Positions 43,002 through 50,898 of a DNA stretch of 64,000 nt are shown here, one piece after another. The stretch lies in contig NZ_CP130630.1 of NCBI RefSeq assembly GCF_030551255.1, positions 1,426,001 to 1,490,000 of the forward strand, read 5' to 3'. The notes under the pieces were generated by a model. The model was not told where the DNA came from. It saw nothing but the letters and a program-made list of their open reading frames with translations, and did no database searches. Both the position numbers and the translations under genes were made by a program. This DNA is from Streptomyces sp. NL15-2K (lineage in GTDB: Bacteria > Actinomycetota > Actinomycetes > Streptomycetales > Streptomycetaceae). How positions within the stretch are numbered: the first letter of the stretch is position 1; the number at the start of each line of letters is the position of its first letter.

Positions 43002-44561
43002 TCAACCACCGGCCCCTTGCGCGAAGGTGCTGCCCGCGTCCTGCTTGTACGGCGGGCCCTGCCACTGCCCTGAGTCGAGCACCTGGCTCGGGTCCTGGAC
43101 GACGAAATTCCACGATCCGCGGTAGACGTTGTCGTGCCAGCGGTTGTCCTGTTTGCGGGTGATCGCCTCGGCCACCCGCGTGCCCTTGTACGGCGACCAG
43201 TCCGGGTAGGTGCCGTAGTTGGCGAGCACCGCCATGCGGTCGCACTTCTCCGTGCACTTGACGACGGACTTGTCCAGGACGAAGCGGTTGTCGTGGATGT
43301 CCACCCGCTGGGTCTTCCAACGGCAGTCGGCGTAGAGCGGTGCGCCGGCGATCGCCGGTTGCGCGCAGCGGTCCTTGTCCTTCACCAGCAGCGTGCAGTC
43401 ACCGGACGAGGTGTTGGCCGGGCTGTTGCAGAACCGGTCGGCGTTCTCCCACAGGGTGATCCCGTTCCAGTTGTTCTCCAGCACGTTCCGGTAGACGTCG
43501 ATCTTGTCCGTGCGGGCTTTGACCCGTGGTTCGCCGCCGGCCTCGGACAAGTAGACGGTCGCGAACGGGAAGTCGTCGCCGCGCTCGGCGGACCTGCGGC
43601 CCTCGACCCAGTTGTTCCGCCGGATCGTGTTGTTCCGGATGACTGCGTTGTAGCTGATCTCGTAGATCAGCGCGGCGCCGTCGTTCTCCTCGATCAGGTT
43701 GTTCTCGATGCGGAAGTCGTTGTTGTTGGTGTCCGCCCACAGCCCGGGTCCGCGGTTGTCGTGCACCCAATTGCCGCGTATCTCGGCGCCGTTGACGGCC
43801 CAGAACTTGATGCCTCCGGTGCAGCCGCAGCCGGGCTTGCGCCGCTCCCAGTCGCCGGTGTTGTTGCCGACGACCTCGTTGCCCTCGACCACCAGGTCAC
43901 GGATGGTGTTGCCGGTCTTGTACGCGTTCATTCCGTACTGGCCGTTGTCGCGCAGGCAGTTGGAGCGGACCTGCTGGCGGGCGCCGGCCATCAGCCCGGC
44001 GCCGTCGTTGTTCTGGATCGTGGCGTGCTCGATCACCCACCCGTCGGCCATGTCGTGGTTGACGACGCCCTCGTCGGGCGGTGCGACGAAGCGCTGCACG
44101 GTCAGGTAGCGGATGGTGACGTCGCGGGCGGTGCCGCTGAACGCGTACGCGTTCTTCTTCCGGCCGTCGAGGACCGCGCCCGGCGCACCGAGGTAGCGGT
44201 TCCCCTTCTTGGGCATGACCTGGGCGTAGCGCTCCGGCTCGAGGCGGTGCGTGCCCGGTCGCAGCCAGAACGTGGTCCCCGGGGGGTTGCTCTTGGTCTT
44301 CTCAGCCAGGTCACCGACCACGTCGGGGTCGACCGTCACCGCGCCCGCCGGCGCCTTCGCGGGCCCGGTCTCGGGCTTGGCGCACACCCGGGCCACGGAT
44401 GACGGGGCCCCGGACCTGGACGGTGACGCGGCCCCGGACCTGGACGGCGAAGCGGTCGGCTTCCCCGGTGCGTCCGGCGAGCTCGTACAGCCGGTCGCCG
44501 CCAGCAGGGCCAGCGCCAGCGGTGCCGCGGGCAACGCCCAGCGTCGCCACTTGATCCCCAC
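43002..44561 (-). CDS. Right-handed beta-helix lipoprotein
   Basis: A 519-residue exported protein from GTG 44561 behind GGAGGGG. The lipobox LALALLAATGC gives a lipidated Cys at about 26, followed by a Ser/Pro-rich linker with two near-identical SPSRSGA units. The core is a parallel beta-helix with repeating NNDG/NNT motifs (VIEHATIQNNDGAGLMAG, FRIENNLIEENDGAAL, AVIRNNTIRRNNWVEG). Such folds are lyases, epimerases (AlgG-like) or hydrolases for polysaccharides. Its place beside the polymerase and a heparinase-like gene suggests trimming or epimerisation of the exported polymer. Confidence 0.82.
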   Translation of the reverse strand: MGIKWRRWALPAAPLALALLAATGCTSSPDAPGKPTASPSRSGAASPSRSGAPSSVARVCAKPETGPAKAPAGAVTVDPDVVGDLAEKTKSNPPGTTFWLRPGTHRLEPERYAQVMPKKGNRYLGAPGAVLDGRKKNAYAFSGTARDVTIRYLTVQRFVAPPDEGVVNHDMADGWVIEHATIQNNDGAGLMAGARQQVRSNCLRDNGQYGMNAYKTGNTIRDLVVEGNEVVGNNTGDWERRKPGCGCTGGIKFWAVNGAEIRGNWVHDNRGPGLWADTNNNDFRIENNLIEENDGAALIYEISYNAVIRNNTIRRNNWVEGRRSAERGDDFPFATVYLSEAGGEPRVKARTDKIDVYRNVLENNWNGITLWENADRFCNSPANTSSGDCTLLVKDKDRCAQPAIAGAPLYADCRWKTQRVDIHDNRFVLDKSVVKCTEKCDRMAVLANYGTYPDWSPYKGTRVAEAITRKQDNRWHDNVYRGSWNFVVQDPSQVLDSGQWQGPPYKQDAGSTFAQGAGG

Positions 44562-44577
44562 GGGTCCCCTCCCCCTA

Positions 44578-44797
44578 GGGGGCTTCTGATGGATCTCCGC
44601 GGCGTCGCGGCGCCCGGCACGCTCCCCCACTGCCCTAAAGGCGTGGGAGGTGCCCCCACTCGCCGCACCGGGCGAAAGCCCAAGTACATCCAGTACGAGG
44701 GCTTCCGCCCGGCACGCCGAGAGCACGCACCGGCTGCGGTCTTTGGCCGCTGCGCGGCGGGCGCTCCTTCTTCCACGGAGATCCATCAGAAGCCCCC
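44578..44797. mobile_element. MITE-like element, copy 2
   Basis: A 220-bp element with 25-bp terminal inverted repeats (one mismatch) again containing TGATGGATCTCCGCGG; the repeat extends to CTAGGGGGCTTC. It is inverted relative to copy 1. The heparinase TAG (44797-44799) lies at its right edge, and the left edge is 16 bp upstream of the beta-helix GTG, so it fills the gap between those genes. No open frame of its own. The arms are long enough for a cruciform or an RNA hairpin. Confidence 0.85.
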
Positions 44798-46758
44798 TAG
44801 CCGCGGAACGTGAGTACGGTGGTGAACTCCTGCGCGCCGTCGGCGAAACCGGTGCCGACCAGCGTGGTGGTGGGTTCCTTGCGCCCGAATCCGGCGGAGT
44901 ACCAGCCCAGCGGCGGCTCGGTCTCGCCGCGATGCGCCCGCCAGGACAGCTCCCCGGGCAGGTCGAGCACCGCGGAGCGCCCCTCGTCGTCCCGGATCCA
45001 GGTGAGCACGGCCCGGTTCCCCACCAGGTCCGCGGCGATCGCCGGGCCCAGGTGGAACGCCAGGCGTACGGCCGGGCGCGGGCTGTGTTGGCCGCGGACC
45101 TCGTCGACCACCCTCAACTCCTGCTTCGCGGCGGTCAGTTCCACGCGGCGGCGGTGCACGGAGCCCTGGTAGCCGTCGTGTTCGGCGCACCAGCGGGCCG
45201 TCCCCCCGTCGGAGGTGCCGGATGTGTCCACGGTCAGGACGCGGCTGCGGGCATGCCGGGTCCACAGGAACGGGCCGCCGGAGAGGGACTGGTCACCACC
45301 GTCCAGCTGCAGGGTGTTGTGGCCGAGGGTCGACCGGAAGTACTGCCGCCATTCGGGCTGCCCGTGGTAGCAGTACGTCCCCGGGTCGGCGAGCACATCG
45401 ACGCCGTCGTGGCGGACCTCCACGGACAGCGCGTCCGCGTGGGCGTGCGCGGCGATGGACAGGAAGCCGTGCGGGCCCCCGTCGCAGCGGCACCAGATCT
45501 CCCCCGGGCCGCGCAGGACGGTCATGCCCGCGTCGGCGAAGTGGGCCGGTCGGCTTGCCGGGCGGGTCACGGCGGGTTTGGTGGGTTTGATGAGTGCGGC
45601 GAGCAGCGGGGTGCGCACATCGGTGCCGGTCACCTCCGGCCACCAGTCGAGACGGCCGAACACGGCGTCCCCGGTGGCAAGCAGCGAGCCCCAGCGGTCG
45701 GTGCCCGCGCCGTCGAGGACGATGCCGTGCCCGTCGTCCGCGTCCCCCTGGCGCGGCGGCCGTAGCCGGCTGTCCACGATGGCCGCGAGGGCGTCGGTCA
45801 TCCGCAGCAACACCAGCCGGATCGACGCGGGGACCGGCCTGCCTGCGGCATCCGCCTCGGCCACCGCGGCCAGGCCGAGCTCCAGCACCAGTCCGTGATA
45901 CTCGGTGGCCAGCTCGCGGTTGAGGCCGGAGTCGAAGGTGTTGCCGCGCAGATGCCGCTCCAGCGACCGCAGCGCGTCGGCCCGCCAACGGGCCGAGGAG
46001 GGGAACCACCCGAACGCGCAGGACGCTGCGAACTGCCCGGCGGCCTCGGCGATGACGTGGTTGTTCGCCGAGGACCCCCGGCTGGGGAAGGCGGCCAGCC
46101 AGCGCTGGTGGTGCCAGATCTGGTTCAGCGCCACCGGGTTGTCCTCGAAAAGCCCGGCCGCGCCCGGCCAGCCGTCGAGCAGCCGGCGGACCCACACCCA
46201 GGACAGCAGCCGGATGCCCAGTTCGATGCCGCTGATCCAGTGCACGCCGCGCAGCGGCGGGTTGGCCGTCCACCACGACCGCAGGTGCTCGGCGACACGC
46301 TCGGCGTACCGCTCGTTCCCGGTGATCGCGTAGGCGGCGGCGAGCTGGGTGAGGTACTGGTGCCGGGACAGCTCCCAGATCTGTTTGATGTCCCCGACCG
46401 CGTCCTCGTTCCGGTACGGCACGTCGAAGGCGTAGCCCCACGGAGCCCGGCGTCCGGTCTTCGGGTCGCACCACCAGTCCGGGTCGGTCAGGTCGTCGCG
46501 GACCACCCCGAAGTACTCGGCGTGCCCGTACATCAGCCGGTCCGCCTCGGCGATGAGACGTTTCGCGGCGTCCGGAGGTATCGCGCTGATCGTCCCGGCG
46601 GGCAGAACCGCGGTGAACCGGGCGCCGGTCACGCTCGGGCAGTCCGGCCGCGCCGACCGCCACCGGCGCCTGCGCACCGCGTCGCCCACCCGGCCGCCGA
46701 TCTCCCGCGGTCCCATCCGGGACAGCCGCCGCAGGTACCAGCCCGCGCTCATCGTCAT
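44797..46758 (-). CDS. Heparinase II/III-like (alginate-lyase-type) protein
   Basis: A 653-residue protein. The N-terminal alpha/alpha toroid has WGYAFDVPYRNEDAVGDIKQ, WELSRHQYLTQLAAAYAITG, NNHVIAEAAGQFAASCAFGW and REYHG-like ELATEYHGLVLELGLA. The C-terminal heparinase II/III beta-sandwich has HAHADALSVEVRHDGVDVLA and YCYHGQPEWRQYFRSTLGHN. No signal peptide is evident. The ATG overlaps the bi-domain oxidoreductase stop (ATGA). This pair recurs in many EPS operons, where it is thought to edit or degrade the polymer or sugar intermediates. Confidence 0.87.
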   Translation of the reverse strand: MTMSAGWYLRRLSRMGPREIGGRVGDAVRRRRWRSARPDCPSVTGARFTAVLPAGTISAIPPDAAKRLIAEADRLMYGHAEYFGVVRDDLTDPDWWCDPKTGRRAPWGYAFDVPYRNEDAVGDIKQIWELSRHQYLTQLAAAYAITGNERYAERVAEHLRSWWTANPPLRGVHWISGIELGIRLLSWVWVRRLLDGWPGAAGLFEDNPVALNQIWHHQRWLAAFPSRGSSANNHVIAEAAGQFAASCAFGWFPSSARWRADALRSLERHLRGNTFDSGLNRELATEYHGLVLELGLAAVAEADAAGRPVPASIRLVLLRMTDALAAIVDSRLRPPRQGDADDGHGIVLDGAGTDRWGSLLATGDAVFGRLDWWPEVTGTDVRTPLLAALIKPTKPAVTRPASRPAHFADAGMTVLRGPGEIWCRCDGGPHGFLSIAAHAHADALSVEVRHDGVDVLADPGTYCYHGQPEWRQYFRSTLGHNTLQLDGGDQSLSGGPFLWTRHARSRVLTVDTSGTSDGGTARWCAEHDGYQGSVHRRRVELTAAKQELRVVDEVRGQHSPRPAVRLAFHLGPAIAADLVGNRAVLTWIRDDEGRSAVLDLPGELSWRAHRGETEPPLGWYSAGFGRKEPTTTLVGTGFADGAQEFTTVLTFRG

Positions 46759-48941
46759 CGCGCCCTCGCCAACGTCACCGGAGCACCGCCTGCCAGGCCG
46801 GTCTGCACGGCCAGGGTGGCCGCCGTGGTGGCGACCAGCGACTGAAGCGGCACCGGCATCGGCCCGCCGGTCCGCACGGCCTTGATGAACGCTGCCAGCT
46901 CGGCGTTCTGGCCCTTGTCCCGGGCCTTGGGCAGCCGCGAACTGACCCACCGCTTCTGGCCGTACACCGAGGCACGGACGAAGTCGTCGAGCCGCAGCGC
47001 ACGGCCGTCCGCGACCAGGTCCAGCGTCTCCTTGGGGAAGCCGGCCGGGCCGCTGGTGACGTAGCTGATGGTGGCGGTGGACCCGTCCGGGTAACGCAGC
47101 ACGACCTGCAGGTCCTCGTTGCCGGACGTGGCGACCGCGTACACCGAGACCGGGTCGGCCTCGAGCAGCCAGCTCGCCGTGTCGATGAAGTGTCCGCCCT
47201 CTCCCGCGAACCGCGAGCCCTCGGTGCCCTGTTGGAGGTACCAGCTGCCGTGCTGCAGCCGGCCCGCGTTGACCAGGTAGCGGAGATTCGCCGGACCGGT
47301 CCGGGTGCCGAAGCGCTGCCGGGCCTCCCGCAGCAGTGGCGCGAAACGGCGGTTGAAGCCGACCTGCAGCCGGTCGTTGCCGGACTCGTCCACCGCCTCG
47401 AGCACGCCGGCCAGCTCGTCCTCGGTGAGGGCCAGGGGCTTCTCCACGAACACGGTCTTGCCGGCGAGGAGTGCCCGCCGGGTCAGTTCGGCGTGCGAGC
47501 TGTGCCGGGTGACGACGAAGACCGCGTCGATGGACTTGTCGCCGAGCACGGCGTCGAGGTCCGTGGTCGCCTCGGCGAAGCCGAATTTGCGCTGCGCATT
47601 GGCCGCGGACAGCGCCGTCGTGGTGACGACCGTGGACAACTCGACGCCTTCGCGCTGTACCAGGTGCGGCAGCAGCATCGACGTCGCGTAGTTTCCCGCG
47701 CCGACGAACGCCAGGCGCACCGGCGTCCTGGCCGCCCGGGCCGGAGTCGGCTTCACGTTCACCGCGGGAACGGCGACCGCAGGGGCCGCGACCGCAGGGG
47801 CCTGCGCTTCCTCCGCTCGTCGGGGATACTTGAACAGCACAGCCACGGCCTTCAGTTCGCCGTCCTTCAGGCGCTGGTACGTCTCGACGGCGTCGTCGAA
47901 GTCGGCGACGTGGGAGATCAAGGGCTCCACGTCGACGCTGCCGCGGGCGAGGAGATCGAGGAAGCACGCCAGGTTGCGGCGCTCGGTCCAGCGCACGTAG
48001 CCGATCGGGTAGTCCCGCCCCTCCAGTTCGTACCCCGGGTCGTAGCGCCCGGGGCCGTACGACCGGGAGAAGCGGACGTCGAGTTCCTTCTCGTAGTACG
48101 CGTTCCACGGCAGGTCCAGGCGGCACTTGCCGATGTCGACGACCCGGCCGCGGTCCCGGCAGAGCCGGGCGGCCAGCTCCACGGGCTGGTTGCTGCCCCC
48201 GCCGGCCGCCAGGTACACCTGGTCCACGCCGTGCCCGCCGGTGAGTTCGGCGACGGCGGACTCCACGGCCGCGGACGCCGGATCGCCGCAGGCCGCGGCA
48301 CCCCGGCGCGCCGCGAGCTCGCAGCGCGCCGGGTCGGGGTCGGCGCCGACGACGCGGACTCCCGAGGCGGCGAGGAGCTGCACCACCAACTGCCCGATCA
48401 GCCCGAGGCCGATGACCAGTGCCACTTCACCGAGCTGCGGTTCGCCTTGGCGGACGCCCTGCAACGCGATCGACCCGACGGTGCCGAAGGCGGCGTGCCG
48501 CGGGGCGAGGCCGTCCGGCACCCGGGCGTAGAGGTTCTTCGGCACCCAGTTCAGCTCGGCGTGCAACGCGTGCTCATTGCCGGCGCAGGCCACGAGGTCG
48601 CCGACCTTCACATCGTCGATGCCGGCGCCGACCTGCTCGACCACCCCGCACAGCGAGTAGCCGAGGGGCGTGTAGGAGTCCAGCTTGCCCATCACCTTGC
48701 GGTAGGTGGCGGGCACCCCGTTGGTGGCCACGCTCTGCATGACCTTGGCCACCTGGTCCGGCCGGGAGCGGGCCTTGCCCAGCATCGACATGCCGGCCTC
48801 GGACACCTTCATGAGCTCGGTCCCGGTGGATATCAGCGAGAAGGCGCTGCGGACCAGCACACCACCCGGCTTGCACCCCGGCACCGGCACGTCGAGCACC
48901 GCCAGCTCGCCGCTCTTGTAGTTCTGTACAACTTGCTTCAC
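46755..48941 (-). CDS. Bi-domain oxidoreductase (zinc-type alcohol dehydrogenase fused to Gfo/Idh/MocA)
   Basis: A 728-residue fusion. Residues ~1-370 are a medium-chain dehydrogenase (ISTGTELMKVSEAGMSMLGK, GYSLCGVVEQVGAGIDDVKV, ALVIGLGLIGQLVVQLLAAS). The usual catalytic zinc ligands are not obvious. After an Ala/Pro-rich linker (APAVAAPAVAVPAV), residues ~410-728 are Gfo/Idh/MocA (LAFVGAGNYATSMLLPHLVQ, KTVFVEKPLALTEDEL, GEGGHFIDTASWL). It is the usual companion of the heparinase-like gene and probably oxidises or reduces a nucleotide sugar. The start is ATG 48941. Confidence 0.9.
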   Translation of the reverse strand: MKQVVQNYKSGELAVLDVPVPGCKPGGVLVRSAFSLISTGTELMKVSEAGMSMLGKARSRPDQVAKVMQSVATNGVPATYRKVMGKLDSYTPLGYSLCGVVEQVGAGIDDVKVGDLVACAGNEHALHAELNWVPKNLYARVPDGLAPRHAAFGTVGSIALQGVRQGEPQLGEVALVIGLGLIGQLVVQLLAASGVRVVGADPDPARCELAARRGAAACGDPASAAVESAVAELTGGHGVDQVYLAAGGGSNQPVELAARLCRDRGRVVDIGKCRLDLPWNAYYEKELDVRFSRSYGPGRYDPGYELEGRDYPIGYVRWTERRNLACFLDLLARGSVDVEPLISHVADFDDAVETYQRLKDGELKAVAVLFKYPRRAEEAQAPAVAAPAVAVPAVNVKPTPARAARTPVRLAFVGAGNYATSMLLPHLVQREGVELSTVVTTTALSAANAQRKFGFAEATTDLDAVLGDKSIDAVFVVTRHSSHAELTRRALLAGKTVFVEKPLALTEDELAGVLEAVDESGNDRLQVGFNRRFAPLLREARQRFGTRTGPANLRYLVNAGRLQHGSWYLQQGTEGSRFAGEGGHFIDTASWLLEADPVSVYAVATSGNEDLQVVLRYPDGSTATISYVTSGPAGFPKETLDLVADGRALRLDDFVRASVYGQKRWVSSRLPKARDKGQNAELAAFIKAVRTGGPMPVPLQSLVATTAATLAVQTGLAGGAPVTLARAR

Positions 48942-48960
48942 CCGAACTCCTCTGAAATTC

Positions 48961-50895
48961 CTAAGCCGTAAACCGAGTGCTCTGGCCGGACCCAGAGGTC
49001 GCGTCGCGATACCAGTACTCGAGGGTCAGCACATGCCACAGATGCTTGGAGTAGTCCCGCTGCCCGGCGGCGTCCTCGGCGACGAGCCGCTGAAGCGCGT
49101 CGCGGCGCAGGAGCCCGGAGCGGACGAGCTCGCCGTCGTTGACCACCTCGCGCACCAGCGGTGCCAGGTCCCGGCTCATCCAGGCGCGCAGCGGGGCGCT
49201 GAACAGGCCCTTGGGCCGGTAGACGATCTCCCGGGGCAGGATCGAGCCGGCCGCCTCCTTGAGGACGGCCTTGCCCTGGCGTCCGGCGATCTTGCGCTCG
49301 CCGGGCACGGCGAACGCCGCCTTGACCACCTCGACGTCCACGTACGGCACCCGCACCTCGGTCGACGCGGCCATGCTCGACCGGTCCGTGTACGTGAGGT
49401 TCAGGCCCGGCAGGAACATCCGGGCGTCGGCCAGGCACATACGGTTGACGAAGTCGTCGAGGTCGTTGTCCCGGTAGACGTCCGCGTGCTCGGTCAGCAC
49501 GTCCTCGACCGTCCCGGCCAGGTCCGGGGCGACCAGGGCGAGCAGCTCTTCCTGGTCGTACATGGTGTAGCTGCGCCGGAACGCGGTCTCCTCCGGCAGA
49601 TCGGCGAAGGACAGGAACCGCTTCGCGAAGCGCACCGACCGGTACCCACGGCGGGACGTGGCGACCGGCAGCCGGTCCACGGCCGCGGACACCCCGCGCC
49701 GCAGGGGCCGCGGCACGCGCTGGTAGCGCAGCGCGAGCAGGTTGGCCAGGTGCTTGCGGTACCCGGCGAACAGCTCGTCGGCGCCCATCCCCGAGAGCAT
49801 CACCTTGACCCCGGCCTCCCGGGCGGCCGAGCAGATCAGGAACGTGTTGATCGCGGCGGGGTCGCCGATCGGCTCGTCCAGGTGGTACGTCATCCGCGGC
49901 AGCAGGTCGAGCACGTTCGGGGCGATCTCGATCTCGTGCAGGTCGACGCCGAACCGCTGGGCCACCTGACGGGCGTAGCGCAGATCGTCCGGCATCGCCT
50001 CGAACTTGGCGTCCTCGGCGCGGAATCCGATCGTGTAGGCGGAGATCCCGGGTTGGTGGCGGGCCGCAAGGGCGGTCAAGTAGCTGGAGTCGAGGCCGCC
50101 GGAGAGGAACGTCGCCACGGGCACGTCGGAGAGCAGGTGGCGCCTGGTCGACTCCTCGACAAGGGCGGCCAGGTCCGGCCGCTCGCCGGCCCGGGCCCGC
50201 TCCCGGCCCTCGGCCGCGACGTCCTTCAGGTTCCAGAACCGGCCGCGCTCCACCCGGCCGTCGGGCCGGAACCTCATCCAGCTCCCCGGCGGCAGCTTCT
50301 CCGCCTCGCGGAACGCGCAGCGCGAGTCCGGCACCCAGTAGTACAGCAGCGAGGCCACCAGCGCCGCATGGTCGACCTCCAGCTTCCCGCCGGTCGCGGC
50401 GGCGAGCGCCTTGAGCTCGGAGGCGAACGCGAGGCCCGCGCCGCGCCGGAGCAGGAACAGCGGCTTGATGCCCAACTGATCGCGGGCCAGCACCAGTTCA
50501 CCGGTGCGCTCGTCGAAGATCCCGAACGCGAACATGCCGCGCAGCCGGGGCAGGCAGTCCGTGCCCCAGCGCCGCCAGGCCTCCAGCAGTACCTCGGTGT
50601 CGGAGGTGCCGCGGAAGCGCACCCCGGCGGCTGCGAGCTCGGCCCGCAGCTCGGGCGCGTTGTACAGCTCGCCGTTGTACGTCAGGGCGAGGCCGTCCGA
50701 GACCATCGGCTGGGCGCCGGTCTCGGACAGGTCGATGATGGCCAGCCGGCGGTGCCCGAGGTGCACTTCGCCGTCACCGACGGAGTGGCTGTACCGGCCC
50801 GCCCCGTCCGGGCCGCGGTGGGCGAGGGTGTCGGTGAGCCGGTCGGTCACGACCTTCCCGTCCGGCCATCGGTAAGTGCCTGTGATGCCACACAT
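48961..50895 (-). CDS. asnB: Asparagine synthase (glutamine-hydrolysing), AsnB type
   Basis: A 644-residue enzyme. Residue 2 is the glutaminase Cys (MCGITGTYRWP), followed by class II amidotransferase motifs (HRRLAIIDLSETGAQPM, LTYNGELYNAPELRAEL). The synthetase half has the PP-loop VATFLSGGLDSSYLTALAAR and MLSGMGADELFAGYRKHLAN. In EPS and LPS clusters such paralogues amidate uronic-acid carboxyls or attach amino acids rather than make asparagine. A 6-dehydrogenase in the same operon would supply the uronate. The start lies 3 bp after the Wzz-like gene. Confidence 0.92.
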   Translation of the reverse strand: MCGITGTYRWPDGKVVTDRLTDTLAHRGPDGAGRYSHSVGDGEVHLGHRRLAIIDLSETGAQPMVSDGLALTYNGELYNAPELRAELAAAGVRFRGTSDTEVLLEAWRRWGTDCLPRLRGMFAFGIFDERTGELVLARDQLGIKPLFLLRRGAGLAFASELKALAAATGGKLEVDHAALVASLLYYWVPDSRCAFREAEKLPPGSWMRFRPDGRVERGRFWNLKDVAAEGRERARAGERPDLAALVEESTRRHLLSDVPVATFLSGGLDSSYLTALAARHQPGISAYTIGFRAEDAKFEAMPDDLRYARQVAQRFGVDLHEIEIAPNVLDLLPRMTYHLDEPIGDPAAINTFLICSAAREAGVKVMLSGMGADELFAGYRKHLANLLALRYQRVPRPLRRGVSAAVDRLPVATSRRGYRSVRFAKRFLSFADLPEETAFRRSYTMYDQEELLALVAPDLAGTVEDVLTEHADVYRDNDLDDFVNRMCLADARMFLPGLNLTYTDRSSMAASTEVRVPYVDVEVVKAAFAVPGERKIAGRQGKAVLKEAAGSILPREIVYRPKGLFSAPLRAWMSRDLAPLVREVVNDGELVRSGLLRRDALQRLVAEDAAGQRDYSKHLWHVLTLEYWYRDATSGSGQSTRFTA

Positions 50896-50898
50896 GTC

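Noticed and set aside
44797..48126. A 1109-residue leftward frame spanning heparinase and part of the oxidoreductase
   Set aside because: The heparinase has its own ATG at 46758 overlapping the upstream stop; the additional N-terminal part is an out-of-frame reading of the bi-domain gene.
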